Shown here piece after piece: positions 1-9,137 of a stretch of 64,000 nucleotides of DNA. Origin of the DNA: Eikenella sp. (lineage in GTDB: Bacteria; Pseudomonadota; Gammaproteobacteria; Burkholderiales; Neisseriaceae); assembly GCA_030528345.1 (NCBI GenBank), contig JAUMZB010000003.1:43612-107611 (forward strand). Reading direction: 5' to 3'. Positions within the stretch are counted from its first letter, which is position 1; each line of letters starts with the position of its first letter. The notes beneath the pieces were generated by a model. It saw only the letters and a list, made by a program, of their open reading frames with translations, had not been told where the DNA came from and did not search any database. Both the position numbers and the translations under genes were made by a program.

Positions 1-68
1 GCGGACATTTTTTGGGCGGTAATCAGCCGTTCGGGAGCGGCGGCGGTGAGGGAATCGGTGTGCAGCAT
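1..68 (-). CDS. ruvB: RuvB Holliday-junction helicase, N-terminal fragment
   Basis: Only the first 22 codons are inside the window; the gene runs off the left edge. The peptide begins MLHTDSLTAAAPERLITAQ, which resembles the start of neisserial RuvB (MLQTDNLTAAQPQR...). RuvB is the hexameric AAA+ motor that drives branch migration with RuvA. The match rests on a short unconserved N-terminus, so the call is probable rather than certain. Confidence 0.65.
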   Translation of the reverse strand, partial: MLHTDSLTAAAPERLITAQKMS

Positions 69-169
69 GGCGGAGGCAGACAGGCGGGAAAGGGGGTTAT
101 GATAACCGAAAACAGATAGAAATTTTCAGGCAGACGGAGCCGTGGGGTGTTCAGGTAGCCCGAACGGCA

Positions 170-200
170 TTCAGGCTCCGCAAAAAACGCGGAGCCTGAA
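170..200. terminator. Hairpin downstream of the DUF2147 gene
   Basis: Perfect 12-bp inverted repeat (TTCAGGCTCCGC / GCGGAGCCTGAA) with a 7-nt A-rich loop, 20 bp after the stop of the minus-strand gene. The outer bases resemble a degenerate DUS. No long T-tract follows. Confidence 0.55.
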
Positions 201-219
201 TGTGCAGAGAGTGCTTGAC

Positions 220-651
220 TCAGCGCACGCGCTGCCAGGTTTGGGTGCGGCCCAAGGCGGATACGCCCATGTAGCCGCGCACTTTCAGCGCATTGCCGCC
301 GTCGGCCAATTCGGCTTTGGCGCGGTAGGTATTGCCGCTCTTGGGATCAAAAATGCGGCCGCCCACATATTTGCCGTCTTCTTCTTTCAGGCCGGTAAGT
401 ACGGTCATGCCGACCAGCGGAGCGTTGGCTTTGTCGCCGCTGCAGCCGGGACAGCGGTTTTCGATGCCGGGCATCAGCTGTACGATGGTGCCGTTGTAAA
501 CGCCGTTGTTTTCGCTGATGCGGATCACGGCCTTGGGTTTGCCGGTTTCATCGTCCACAGTGCGCCATTGGCCGGTAATGCCTTCTGCGCCGGCAACGGC
601 GGTAAGACAGGTGAGGGCGGCGGCAACAAGCCATTGTTTGGGGTTTCTCAT
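220..651 (-). CDS. DUF2147 family secreted protein
   Basis: A 143-residue protein. The start at 651 is chosen because AAGGAG lies 8 nt upstream and a clear Sec signal peptide follows (MRNPKQWLVAAALTCLTAVAGA, cleavage near AGA|EG). The mature part has the DUF2147 pattern: GQWRTVDDETGKPKAVIRI, an RCPGCSGDK cysteine pair, then VGMTVLTGLK and GRIFDPKSGNTY. Proteins of this family are small periplasmic beta-rich proteins of unknown function. It appears to be transcribed alone: a hairpin follows it and an AT-rich tract lies upstream. Confidence 0.85.
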   Translation of the reverse strand: MRNPKQWLVAAALTCLTAVAGAEGITGQWRTVDDETGKPKAVIRISENNGVYNGTIVQLMPGIENRCPGCSGDKANAPLVGMTVLTGLKEEDGKYVGGRIFDPKSGNTYRAKAELADGGNALKVRGYMGVSALGRTQTWQRVR

Positions 652-756
652 GGGGCACTCCTTCGGTAGTGTTGGGGTCTTGATGGTGGAAACTGACTGC
701 CGGATATCGGGCACTGCCTATTTTGTGAGGGATCAGGCGGCCGGGCAGTGGCAGGC

Positions 757-762
757 ACTATA
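757..762 (-). promoter_or_regulatory. Possible -10 box for the DUF2147 gene
   Basis: On the minus strand TATAGT lies about 105 bp upstream of the DUF2147 start, with TTGTAT 18 bp further upstream (781-786) as a weak -35. The AT-rich tract at 809-872 lies just upstream and could act as an UP-like element. Confidence 0.35.
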
Positions 763-808
763 GTGGATAAGCGGGCGCGGATACAAGGGTTTGCGGTTGA
801 AAACAGGC

Positions 809-872
809 AATAAAAACCGAATAAATATTACTAAATTTTACTCTAAATAAAATTTAAAGTTTTATTTATCCA
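809..872. other. AT-rich tract between tilS and the DUF2147 gene
   Basis: A 64-bp stretch that is almost all A/T in otherwise GC-rich DNA. It contains an 8-bp inverted repeat (AAATAAAA 845-852 / TTTTATTT 860-867). It lies 3' of tilS and upstream of the possible DUF2147 promoter, so it may be a weak terminator, an upstream promoter element, or both. Confidence 0.45.
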
Positions 873-893
873 ATGGTTTTTCACTGTTCGGAT

Positions 894-2207
894 TCAAACG
901 GAATGAGGGGTGACGGGCAGCAGCGCCGCCAGTTCGGGAATGCGGCAGACATAACCGCCGGCCACGGCCGCTTCGGGGCAGACGGCCAGCTGGGCCACGG
1001 CCAGGCAGCGGTTTCCGGTGTCCGACCACACCGGCCACAGCGGGCGCAGAAAAGGCGGCACGCGGCGCTCCTGCAGCAGACGGCGCACACTTTTGTGGCC
1101 GCCGCCGCGCAGAGGCAGGCGGTCTTGCGCCGATACCGGCCGCCAATGTCCGTGGCGGATGAGTGATTCGGGCAGGCCGTATACCGCAGTTTGCCACTCG
1201 GGTGTGAGGCTACCTGAAAGCAATTGCCGAATCGGCTGGACGGCGGCATCGGCGGCATAAAGCAGATTGCCGTAATAAACCGCGCGGCCTTGCGGCAGCG
1301 GCCATTCGGCTTGTTGCGTGGCAGGGGCGGACAAGGTGGCGGCGAAGTCGGCCACGGAAGCGGCGGTGGGGGTGCCGAGTCGGTGGTTGCGGGCAAAGGC
1401 ATACAGCTGCCGCTCGCGGCGCAGAGGGCTGAGGGAGCGCCATCGGGCAACATGGAAGCGGCCGGCGGCATCGTGGACGGCGGCCCAATCGGCGGCGGCA
1501 TATTCCTCCAGCAAGGCCAAATCGCGCTGGAGTTGGGCGATGGCGGCAGGCAATTGGCGGACGAAATGGGGCACGCGTTGCTGCCACGGCGGCAGACCTT
1601 CCAAACGCAGCCAGTTGCGCAATAGGGTGGTGTCTTGGTTGCTGTCGTCTTCGATCCAGTCCAGCCTGTGTTCGCGGGCATATTCTTCCAACGCCTGGCG
1701 GGGAAAGGCCAGCAGGGGGCGCCATAGGCGGACTTCTGCACCCAAATCCCGTTGCGCCGGCATGGCCGCCAAGGCGCGCAGTCCGCCGCCGCGCAGTGCG
1801 GCCAGCATAAAGGTTTCGATTTGGTCGTCGGCATGGTGGGCCAAGGCAACGATATTGGCCGGGCTGGCGGCAAAGCAACGGTAGCGTTCGGCACGGGCGG
1901 CGGCTTCCCAACCCAGGCCGGCAGAGGCCACCCGAACGTATTCCACGCGCAGCGGAATCTGCCACCGGGCGCACAGCTGCCGGCAGAACACCACCCAATC
2001 GTCGGCCAAGGCGCTGAGGCCGTGGTGGACGTGAACCGCGCTCAGCTCCAGAGGCAGGGTGCCGCGCAGGCTGTGCAGGATGTGCAGCAAAACCACCGAA
2101 TCGAGGCCGCCGCTGAGCGCCGCTTCCACGGAAAAACGGCCGGCTGCGGCAGCCGGCCATTGTTGTGCCACGGAGGCGGCCAATTTATTTTTCGCTGAAT
2201 TGGCCAT
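894..2207 (-). CDS. tilS: tRNA(Ile)-lysidine synthetase TilS
   Basis: A 437-residue N-type ATP pyrophosphatase. TilS converts cytidine 34 of tRNA-Ile2(CAU) to lysidine, so that the tRNA reads AUA and is charged with isoleucine. The PP-loop SGGLDS is at residues 32-37, followed by [19 protein letters not shown] and [22 protein letters not shown], typical of the family. The C-terminal region ([28 protein letters not shown]) fits the TilS substrate-binding domain. The start at 2207 overlaps the end of accA by 23 bp, indicating co-transcription and probable translational coupling. The probable substrate tRNA is at 35351-35426. A DUS at 1207-1218 lies inside the gene. Confidence 0.93.
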   Translation of the reverse strand: MANSAKNKLAASVAQQWPAAAAGRFSVEAALSGGLDSVVLLHILHSLRGTLPLELSAVHVHHGLSALADDWVVFCRQLCARWQIPLRVEYVRVASAGLGWEAAARAERYRCFAASPANIVALAHHADDQIETFMLAALRGGGLRALAAMPAQRDLGAEVRLWRPLLAFPRQALEEYAREHRLDWIEDDSNQDTTLLRNWLRLEGLPPWQQRVPHFVRQLPAAIAQLQRDLALLEEYAAADWAAVHDAAGRFHVARWRSLSPLRRERQLYAFARNHRLGTPTAASVADFAATLSAPATQQAEWPLPQGRAVYYGNLLYAADAAVQPIRQLLSGSLTPEWQTAVYGLPESLIRHGHWRPVSAQDRLPLRGGGHKSVRRLLQERRVPPFLRPLWPVWSDTGNRCLAVAQLAVCPEAAVAGGYVCRIPELAALLPVTPHSV

Positions 2208-3144
2208 ACGCCATGATGCGGTCAAAACGGTTGGCCAACAGGGCGTCTGTGCTTTGGCCGGCGCATTCGGCCAGCTGTTCGCGGATGACGCGGCGCACGT
2301 TTTCCATCACGGCCGCGTAGTCGCGGTGGGCGCCGCCCAAAGGTTCGTCGATGATGCGGTCGATCAGACCCAAATCCAGCAGGCGCTTGGCGGTGATGCC
2401 CAAAGCCTGGGCGGCTTCAGGGGCTTTTTCGGCGGTTTTCCACAAAATCGAGGCGCAGCCTTCGGGGGAAATCACGGAGTAGGTGGCGTATTGCAGCATA
2501 TTGACCGCATCGCCCACCGCAATCGCCAGCGCACCGCCGCTGCCGCCTTCGCCGATAACGGTGCAGATTACCGGTACGCGCAGGCGGGTAAGCTCGTAGA
2601 GGTTGCGGCCGATGGCTTCGGATTGGCCGCGTTCTTCGGCGCCGATGCCGGGGTAAGCGCCCGGGGTGTCGATAAAGGTCAATACCGGCAGGCCGAATTT
2701 TTCTGCGGTTTTCATCAGGCGCAGGGCTTTGCGGTAGCCTTCGGGGCGCGGCATGCCGAAATTGCGGCGGATTTTTTCTTTGGTGTCGCGGCCTTTCTGA
2801 TGGCCGATGACCACCACGCTTTGTCCTTCGAATTTCGCCAAGCCGCCTACGATGGCATGGTCGTCGGCGTAATGGCGGTCGCCGTAGAGCTCTTCGAAGT
2901 CGGTGCACAGCGCATCGATGTAGTCGAGGGTGTAGGGGCGTTGGGGGTGGCGGGAGATCTGCATCACCTGAACGGGGGTGAGCTTGGCGAAGATGGTTTT
3001 GGTGAGTTCCTTGCTCTTTTTCTGCAGGCGGGCGATTTCTTCGGAAATATCCAGCACGGAGTCGTTTTGCACAAAGCGCAATTCGTCGATTTTCTGTACC
3101 AGCTCGGCAATCGGCTGTTCGAAATCCAAGAAAATCTGCTTCAT
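2185..3144 (-). CDS. accA: Acetyl-CoA carboxylase carboxyltransferase subunit alpha
   Basis: A 319-residue subunit that, with AccD, transfers the carboxyl group from biotin carboxyl carrier protein to acetyl-CoA, the first committed step of fatty-acid synthesis. The start [19 protein letters not shown] follows an AGAAAGAAG ribosome site. Diagnostic blocks are [53 protein letters not shown] and [15 protein letters not shown], the crotonase-fold oxyanion region. The length is normal. The 3' end overlaps tilS. A TATCAT hexamer on the minus strand at 3178-3183 may be its -10 box, but no convincing -35 is visible. Confidence 0.97.
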   Translation of the reverse strand: MKQIFLDFEQPIAELVQKIDELRFVQNDSVLDISEEIARLQKKSKELTKTIFAKLTPVQVMQISRHPQRPYTLDYIDALCTDFEELYGDRHYADDHAIVGGLAKFEGQSVVVIGHQKGRDTKEKIRRNFGMPRPEGYRKALRLMKTAEKFGLPVLTFIDTPGAYPGIGAEERGQSEAIGRNLYELTRLRVPVICTVIGEGGSGGALAIAVGDAVNMLQYATYSVISPEGCASILWKTAEKAPEAAQALGITAKRLLDLGLIDRIIDEPLGGAHRDYAAVMENVRRVIREQLAECAGQSTDALLANRFDRIMAYGQFSEK

Positions 3145-3584
3145 CGGTCGGCTTCTTTCTGGGTAAAAACTCCCGCTATGATACGCCAATACGGGCGCAG
3201 TTGCAGCTTTTCGGCGGCTGGTTCGGGGCAGGCGCGGAGGCGGTTGGGAGTAAGCATTTGTTTTGCTGAACAGATAAAGGGAAAAATTTTGTTAAGACAG
3301 GCTACCTGAAAACGGCTGGCCGGGTGTTTTTTGCTTAATGGCTTGAGTGCATTATTGAAAGAATGAGGATACTTTATTCTAAAAACGCCATCGACTATTT
3401 TTCAGGTAGCCCTTTGCGGTTGTTTGGGTTGTCTTCGCGGAAATAGGGTGTGCGACGGCGGCTTGGGATATCGGCGGCGCGGCGGGCACGGCAAAACGCT
3501 GAGTTGCGTCAATGCGCGGACCGGGGTTTTCCGTTAGAATTTGCCGTCTGTTCAGCCGAATTTGTATGTGAAGGAGTATTCCTG
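3145..3584. other. Divergent intergenic region accA / pat
   Basis: 440 bp without a supported gene. It holds one exact DUS (3299-3310) and one 11/12 copy on the opposite strand (3401-3412). On the plus side TAGAAT at 3535-3540 could be a -10 box for the downstream gene, but it lacks a recognisable -35. Confidence 0.6.
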
Positions 3585-6311
3585 ATGAAGCCGCATTACC
3601 TGCATCCTTTGTTTGCGCCGTCGCATGTGGCGGTGGTAGGCGCCAGCGACACCTCGGGCAGCGCGGGCCAGATTTTGCTCGGCAATCTGTTGGCCGGCGG
3701 CTTCAAAGGCAAAATCACGCCGGTCAATATCCGCCACGGCATGGTAGGCGGCCTGAAGGCTTATGCGCATTTGAGCGAGATTCCCGAGCAGGTGGACGTG
3801 GCGATTGTGCTGACGCGGATTGCCTCGCTGGAGGCGATTTTCAAAGATTGTGCGAAAAGCAAAATCAAATTTGCCGTGCTGTTGAAAACCCATAACCAAA
3901 CCACGGCCAAAGACCGAAAACTGTTGGAAAAAGCGGTGAAAACGGCGAAAAAGCTGGGCGTGCGCGTATTGGGGCCGAGCTTTTTGGGCATGATGCGCCC
4001 GGCAGTCGGCCTGAATGCGGGCATCCACAACGGTACGGTGAAGGCGGGCAATCTGGCGCTGGTCAGCCAGTCCAGCGCTTTGTGCAGCGCCATGCTGGAT
4101 TGGGCGGAAAGCCGCGACATCGGCTTTTCCACTGTACTCTCCTTGGGTGAATACACTTGGGACGTGGATTTCGGCGAGATTCTCGATTATTTGGTCAACG
4201 ACCGCAGCACGCAGGCGATTTTGCTGCACATCCACCATGCCGGCAACGGCCGCCGCTTTATGAGCGCACTGCGGGCGGCCGCCCGCTCCAAACCGGTGGT
4301 GGTGATCAAATCCGGCAATGCCAACGGCCATTTGGCCGGCTATACCTTGGCCAGCCGCCGTTTGAGCGCCGGCCATGTGTTCGACAGCGCCTTGGCGCGT
4401 GCCGGCGTACTGCAGGTGAAAACCATGTCGGAAATGTTTACCGCCGTGCGCGTATTGGCGGCCAATTACCGCAGCAGCGGCGACCGCCTGGCCGTGGTCT
4501 GCAACGGCGTGGGCTTGGGGCTGATGGCGGCGGATACCGCGGCCGACACCGGTGTGCCGTTGGCGAAGCTGAGCGGGCAGACCATGTCTGCTTTGGCGGC
4601 CGGGCTACCTGAAAACTGGTCGCAGGCCAATCCGGTGGATATTTTGGGCGATGCGGGCCCGATGCGTTTCCGCACGGCGGTCAAGCTGTGTTTGGAAGAC
4701 GAGCATACCGATGCCGTGCTGGTGTTGTTCTCGCCGCAAAACGGCACCGACCACCTGACCACCGCCAAGATGATGATTCAGTTGCAAAGCGAAACGCAGA
4801 AACCGATTTTGCTGTCTTGGCTGGGCGGTACCAAGGTGCAGAGCAGCCGCGATTTGTTTGCCCAATCCAAGCGGGTGCATTTCAGCAGCCCCGAGCAGGC
4901 GATGGCGGTGTTCCGCAAACTGGCCGACTACAACCACAACCAACGCCTGCTGCTGCAAACCCCGCCGCCCCTGAACGACACCCATCTGCGGCCCGATCTT
5001 CAAGCCGCGCACCGCTTGTTGGACTGGGTGGCCAAAAGCGGCCAGCATATTGCGCCGGAGCACATTTCCAAGCAGCTGCTCGGTCTGTTCGGCATCCACA
5101 CCAACCCGACGCGCTTGGCGCTGAACGAAGAGGCGGCTTGTGAAATTGCGGAGGAAATGGGTTATCCGGTGGTGCTGAAAATCGATTCGCCCGATTTGTT
5201 TTACAAGTCCGATATCGACGGCGTGCGCCTGAACCTGGCCAACCGCGAAGAGCTGGTGGCGGCCTACCGCCAGGTGTTGGCCAATGCGGAGGCGGCGGCG
5301 CCGAAAATCCGCATCAACGGCCTGACCGTGCAGCCGATGTACGGAACCAAACACGGGCGCGAGGTGTCGGTGAGCGTGGCCAACGATGCGGTATTCGGCC
5401 CGATTCTGACCTTGGGCGCGGGCGGCGACAGCGCCGATATTCAGGGCAAACTGGCGGTGTCGCTGCCGCCGCTGAACGATACTTTGATCAGCGATATGTT
5501 TGCCCGGGCCGAAGTGGGCAAAACTTTCGGCAATTACCGCAATATGCCGCCCATCGACGATTTGGCGCTGCGGCATCTCTTGTTGCGCGTGTCGGAAATC
5601 GTGTGCGAGCTACCTGAAATTGCCGAAATCGAGATTGATCCGATTATTGTGGGGCCGGAAGGCATTATGGTGTTGGATGCGCGGATTGTGTTGCGCCAGC
5701 AGGAGGTGCCGGTTGCCCGCTACGGCCACATGGCCATCATGCCGTATCCGCATTTTCTGGAAACCGAAACCGTGTTGAAAGACGGCACTGCGGTGTTTGT
5801 GCGCCCGCTGCGGCCGGAAGACGCCGATATGGTGCAGGCCTTCGTGCGCGGATTGTCGGACGAAAGCCGCTACAACCGCTTTATGTCCAGTATCAAGCAG
5901 TTGTCGCAAAACGTTTTGGTGCGTTTTACCCAGCTCGATTACGACCGCGAAATGGCCTTGGTGATGCTCAAGCAGCACCCGGACGGTCATGAGGAAATTT
6001 TGTCGATCGCCCGCTATATCACCGACCCCGATATGATGACCTGCGAATTCGGCATTTCGGTTTCCGACCAATGGCAGGGTCACGGCATCGGTGTGATCAT
6101 GATGAACCTGCTGTTTGATGCCGCCCGCCATCAGGGTCTGAAAACCATGCGCGGCGAAATCCTTACCGCCAACACCGGCATGCAGAAGCTTACCCGCAAG
6201 CTGGGTTTCAACATTAAGAAAGACCCGGACGACACCAGTATTTGTTTGGTGGAGCGGCCTTTGGCGGAGAAAGTGGAAAAGGCGGATAAGGTTTCTGACG
6301 ACACGCCCTAA
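3585..6311 (+). CDS. Pat/PatZ-like protein: ADP-forming acyl-CoA synthetase domains fused to a GNAT acetyltransferase
   Basis: A 908-residue protein. The start at 3585 (MKPHYLHPLFAPSHVAVVG) has AAGGAG 9 nt upstream. Order of domains: CoA-binding Rossmann domain (about 10-110, VAVVGASDTSGSAGQILLGNL); succinyl-CoA-ligase-like domain (about 140-310); ATP-grasp domain (about 490-710, MGYPVVLKIDSPDLFYKSDIDGV); and a C-terminal GNAT domain (about 735-890) with the acetyl-CoA loop QWQGHGIGVIMM. This architecture is that of the protein lysine acetyltransferase PatZ/YfiQ/Pat, which controls acetyl-CoA synthetase and other enzymes. True ADP-forming synthetases have a conserved SHTG histidine in the second domain; here the matching stretch reads ASRRLSAGHVFDSA, so synthetase activity is probably lost. 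The gene is monocistronic and followed by a DUS hairpin. Confidence 0.85.
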   Translation: MKPHYLHPLFAPSHVAVVGASDTSGSAGQILLGNLLAGGFKGKITPVNIRHGMVGGLKAYAHLSEIPEQVDVAIVLTRIASLEAIFKDCAKSKIKFAVLLKTHNQTTAKDRKLLEKAVKTAKKLGVRVLGPSFLGMMRPAVGLNAGIHNGTVKAGNLALVSQSSALCSAMLDWAESRDIGFSTVLSLGEYTWDVDFGEILDYLVNDRSTQAILLHIHHAGNGRRFMSALRAAARSKPVVVIKSGNANGHLAGYTLASRRLSAGHVFDSALARAGVLQVKTMSEMFTAVRVLAANYRSSGDRLAVVCNGVGLGLMAADTAADTGVPLAKLSGQTMSALAAGLPENWSQANPVDILGDAGPMRFRTAVKLCLEDEHTDAVLVLFSPQNGTDHLTTAKMMIQLQSETQKPILLSWLGGTKVQSSRDLFAQSKRVHFSSPEQAMAVFRKLADYNHNQRLLLQTPPPLNDTHLRPDLQAAHRLLDWVAKSGQHIAPEHISKQLLGLFGIHTNPTRLALNEEAACEIAEEMGYPVVLKIDSPDLFYKSDIDGVRLNLANREELVAAYRQVLANAEAAAPKIRINGLTVQPMYGTKHGREVSVSVANDAVFGPILTLGAGGDSADIQGKLAVSLPPLNDTLISDMFARAEVGKTFGNYRNMPPIDDLALRHLLLRVSEIVCELPEIAEIEIDPIIVGPEGIMVLDARIVLRQQEVPVARYGHMAIMPYPHFLETETVLKDGTAVFVRPLRPEDADMVQAFVRGLSDESRYNRFMSSIKQLSQNVLVRFTQLDYDREMALVMLKQHPDGHEEILSIARYITDPDMMTCEFGISVSDQWQGHGIGVIMMNLLFDAARHQGLKTMRGEILTANTGMQKLTRKLGFNIKKDPDDTSICLVERPLAEKVEKADKVSDDTP

Positions 6312-6328
6312 GGGCGGTCTGCCGATGA

Positions 6329-6384
6329 TTCAGGCTACCTGAAAGCATGCGTTGTTTATCGCATCGGGCTTTCAGGTAGCCTGA
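6329..6384. terminator. DUS inverted-pair hairpin between pat and map
   Basis: CAGGCTACCTGAAAGC and GCTTTCAGGTAGCCTG form a 16-bp stem, with a smaller ATGCG/CGCAT stem in the loop. It lies between two convergent genes, the usual place where Neisseriaceae use paired DUS as terminators. No T-tract. Confidence 0.6.
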
Positions 6385-6464
6385 ACGGTATGTGGGCGTG
6401 TGCAACGGAATAAGGGAGGGCGATTTAAGCTGCGCAGCAGGGCACAGCCGTGAAGCGGCGGCGG

Positions 6465-7241
6465 TTAAGGCAAGCCGGTTTTCGGGCTGACGGTCAGAAT
6501 TTCATGGCCGTCTTCGGTGACCAATACTTCGTGCTCCCACTGTGCGGAGAGTGAGCGGTCTTTGGTGACCACCGTCCAGCCGTCGGCCAGAATCCGCAGA
6601 TGGCGTTTGCCTTGGTTGATCATCGGCTCGATGGTGAAAATCATGCCCGGCTCCAAGCGCAGGCCTTGTCCTTTGCGGCCGTAATGCAGTACCTGTGGCT
6701 CTTCGTGGAAGCTGCGGCCGATGCCGTGGCCGCAGAATTCCTGCACCACCGAATAACCGGCATTTTCCGCCACCTGTTGGCAGGCATGGCCGATGTCGCC
6801 CAAAGTGGCGCCGGGTCTCACCGCCTCGATGCCGGCCATCATGCTGGCGTGGGTAACGTCAATCAGGCGCTTGGCCTGCGGGCTGATTTGGCCGACGGCA
6901 AACATGCGGCTGGAATCGCCGTGGAAGCCGTCTTTTTTGATGGTGACGTCGATATTGACGATGTCGCCGTTTTTCAGCGGCTTGTCGTCGGGAATACCGT
7001 GGCAGATCACGTGGTTGACCGAGGTGCAGCAGGATTTGGGAAACGGTGGGTTGCCGTAATGCAGGGGCGCGGGGTAGCCGCCCTGCACATTGATGTGGTA
7101 ATCGTGAATCAGCCGGTTGAGCTCATTGGTGGTGACCCCGGGTTTGACGAAATCGCCGATGTAGTCGAGCGCTTCTGCGGCCAGACGGCCGAGCTCGCGC
7201 ATTTTTTCGATTTCTTCCGGGGTTTTGATGATAAGGGGCAT
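6465..7241 (-). CDS. map: Methionine aminopeptidase, type I
   Basis: A 258-residue cytosolic metalloenzyme that removes the initiator methionine from nascent proteins. The start MPLIIKTPEEIEKMRELG at 7241 follows TGGAAT. The metal ligands are visible: Asp in VNIDVTIKKDGFHGDSSRMF (two aspartates), His in GHGIGRSFHEEP, Glu in FTIEPM and Glu in SAQWEHEVLV. There is no N-terminal zinc-finger extension, as expected of the short bacterial type I enzyme. The gene upstream (7323-7688) is on the same strand 81 bp away. Confidence 0.97.
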   Translation of the reverse strand: MPLIIKTPEEIEKMRELGRLAAEALDYIGDFVKPGVTTNELNRLIHDYHINVQGGYPAPLHYGNPPFPKSCCTSVNHVICHGIPDDKPLKNGDIVNIDVTIKKDGFHGDSSRMFAVGQISPQAKRLIDVTHASMMAGIEAVRPGATLGDIGHACQQVAENAGYSVVQEFCGHGIGRSFHEEPQVLHYGRKGQGLRLEPGMIFTIEPMINQGKRHLRILADGWTVVTKDRSLSAQWEHEVLVTEDGHEILTVSPKTGLP

Positions 7242-7322
7242 ACATATTCCATTGATTGGCAACACATCCAATCCGAGCGGCACGCAGTCGGATCAGATTT
7301 GCGGGGGGATGGGGGGCGGCGT

Positions 7323-7688
7323 TTATTCGCCGTTGCCGTCTTTTCTGCGGTAGCGCAGGCCGTGGGCGCCGTATTTGGGCGGAATCAGGCTGCTGCGTGC
7401 CAACAGCATCAGGCAGCCGGTCACCATCATGCCCAAAGCAAGCAGCGGCCCTTGGTCGAAAATATACTGGCTTTTCAGATAGACGGCGGCACCGATATAA
7501 ATGAGCAGCGGGCCGTAAACAATGCTTTGTTTGTTGATGCCGTCCATCACCAGCACCGCTGCGCCGCCGACAACCAGGCCGATGGCGATTAAAGTGGCGG
7601 TGGGCGGCAGAATCTGGGTGGTTTTTAAAAACCAAATGGCGCCGATGACGATCAGCACCAAGGGAATCAGCAGAGAGCTTTGTCGCAC
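7323..7688 (-). CDS. Small integral membrane protein, function unknown
   Basis: A 121-residue protein with a GTG start at 7688 preceded by GGGGAAA. It shows four hydrophobic segments (about residues 5-22, 30-50, 58-75 and 82-99: LLIPLVLIVIGAIWFL, ATLIAIGLVVGGAAVLVM, IVYGPLLIYIGAAVYL, LLALGMMVTGCLMLLA) and a short charged tail ending RYRRKDGNGE. The layout resembles LiaF-like or DUF5668-type membrane modules, but no diagnostic motif allows a family call. It lies between smpB and map on the same strand, so it may be co-transcribed with them. Confidence 0.75.
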   Translation of the reverse strand: MRQSSLLIPLVLIVIGAIWFLKTTQILPPTATLIAIGLVVGGAAVLVMDGINKQSIVYGPLLIYIGAAVYLKSQYIFDQGPLLALGMMVTGCLMLLARSSLIPPKYGAHGLRYRRKDGNGE

Positions 7689-7759
7689 GGTTTCCCCTTT
7701 CTTTATCTTCCATTTCCAAGCGGCAGCGGGCTTTCGGGCAGCCTGTGCCGCGACTGTGT

Positions 7760-8206
7760 TCAGCGCGTGTGCTTCATCAGGCGTTGTTTTTCGCGTTGCC
7801 AGTCGGCGTCTTTCATACTTTGGCGCTTGTCGTGCTGTTTCTTGCCTTTGGCCAGGCCGATGTCCATTTTGATGTAACCGCGCCGATAGTGCAGATTGAG
7901 CGGCACAATGGTGTAGCCCGCCCGTTCGGTTTTGCCGATGAGCTTGTTGATTTCAGCCTGCTTCAACAAGAGCTTGCGTTGACGCACCGGATCCGGTTTG
8001 ACGTGGGTGGAGGCCGTCGGCAGCGCCGTGATGTGGCAGCCCACCAGATAAAACGCGCCTTTTTTCCAGTGGATATAGCTTTCTTTCAATTGCACCCGCC
8101 CGGCTCGCACCGCTTTTACTTCCCAGCCGTCCAACACCAGCCCGGCCTCGATTTGGTCTTCGATAAAATAGTCGTGAAAGGCTTTTTTATTGTTGGCAAT
8201 GCTCAT
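7760..8206 (-). CDS. smpB: SsrA-binding protein SmpB
   Basis: A 148-residue protein that binds tmRNA and delivers it to stalled ribosomes in trans-translation. Family hallmarks are [38 protein letters not shown] (OB-fold core), [21 protein letters not shown], and the basic C-terminal tail [25 protein letters not shown] that mimics an anticodon stem. The length is normal. The tmRNA gene itself was not found next to it. Confidence 0.97.
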   Translation of the reverse strand: MSIANNKKAFHDYFIEDQIEAGLVLDGWEVKAVRAGRVQLKESYIHWKKGAFYLVGCHITALPTASTHVKPDPVRQRKLLLKQAEINKLIGKTERAGYTIVPLNLHYRRGYIKMDIGLAKGKKQHDKRQSMKDADWQREKQRLMKHTR

Positions 8207-8586
8207 GTCGGTGTCTCTTCGCTACAGGCCGCGGATTGTAACAGCAATCGGGCGGTAGGAGAAACGGGGCGGAAAAGTACGCAGAAGCAGCAGGCCAGGC
8301 AAATTGGGCGCAGGGTTGCAGAGAAAACAGCCGGGCTTGGTTGACGATTCGCCGATGCAGCGGTTTTTGGCTTCGCCAGTCCGCAGATTGCCGGCCAAAA
8401 GCAGCGGGGTGAGCCGTAAAAATGCTGCAGGCGGTCTGCGGCATCCGTCATGCAATAGGCTGGCTGCATCCGGCCGCACGCCGCCGTGCCGGATGGCCGA
8501 ACCATAACGGGTTACTGGTGCGGTTTGAACGGATGGCCGTCGTCGGTTTGGAAATTCATCGGAGCGCTTCCCCGGTTGCGGCGGGA
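8207..8586. other. Intergenic region greB / smpB
   Basis: 380 bp of normal GC content with no supported gene and no DUS. The only small frame noted is a 15-codon minus-strand reading frame (8512-8559, MNFQTDDGHPFKPHQ) just downstream of greB; it is too short and its ribosome site too poor to call. No tRNA or tmRNA fold was recognised. Confidence 0.5.
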
Positions 8587-9075
8587 TCAGTCGATTTTAA
8601 GGTAAGCCACCGACAGAATTTCAATGTCCTCCCGCCCTTCCGGGCCGTGGAACACCACTTCGTCGCCTTCGCGTGCTTTGAGCAGGGTGCGCGCCAGCGG
8701 CGATATCCAGGAGATTTTGTTGCGGGCAGTATCGATTTCGTCCACACCGACAATGCGCACGGTTTGCTCTTGGCCGTTGCCGCGCAGAATCTCTACCGTG
8801 GCGCCGAAGAAAATCTGGTCGGTCGGTTCGCGGTTTTCGGGGTCAACCACTTGGGCGGCTTCCAAACGTTTGGTGAGGAAACGGATGCGGCGGTCGATTT
8901 CGCGCATCCGCCGTTTGCCGTAAAGATAATCGCCGTTTTCGCTGCGGTCGCCGTTGCCGGCGGCCCAGTTGACAATCTGTACGATTTCGGGACGCTCTTT
9001 ATTCACCAGCTGATACAGCTCGTCTTTCAGAGCCTGCCAGCCGGCGGGAGTGAGGTAATTCGGTGTCTGTTCCAT
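8587..9075 (-). CDS. greB: Transcription elongation factor GreB
   Basis: A 162-residue factor that enters the RNA polymerase secondary channel and stimulates cleavage of backtracked RNA. The N-terminal coiled coil starts YLTPAGWQALKDELYQLVNKERP and contains the GreB-type block YGKRRMREIDRRIRFLTKRLEAA; the tip acidic residues fit GDRSENGDYLYG. The C-terminal FKBP-like domain includes VRIVGVDEIDTARNKISWISPLARTLLKAREGDEV. GreB rather than GreA is called from the KRRxREIDRRIRFL motif. A sigma70-type promoter is visible 34-62 bp upstream. Confidence 0.93.
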   Translation of the reverse strand: MEQTPNYLTPAGWQALKDELYQLVNKERPEIVQIVNWAAGNGDRSENGDYLYGKRRMREIDRRIRFLTKRLEAAQVVDPENREPTDQIFFGATVEILRGNGQEQTVRIVGVDEIDTARNKISWISPLARTLLKAREGDEVVFHGPEGREDIEILSVAYLKID

Positions 9076-9108
9076 AAATGGGCAAAATAGCGGAATGGTT
9101 GGTGCGGG

Positions 9109-9137
9109 ATTGTAACGCTTCCTGCGAACGGCAACAA
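9109..9137 (-). promoter_or_regulatory. Promoter of greB
   Basis: On the minus strand, TTGTTG (9132-9137), a 17-bp spacer, then TACAAT (9109-9114), about 35 bp upstream of the greB start. The -10 is 5/6 and the -35 keeps the TTG core. Confidence 0.55.

Noticed and set aside
7760..8586. tmRNA gene next to smpB
   Set aside because: No tRNA-like ends or tag-peptide frame was found in the region.
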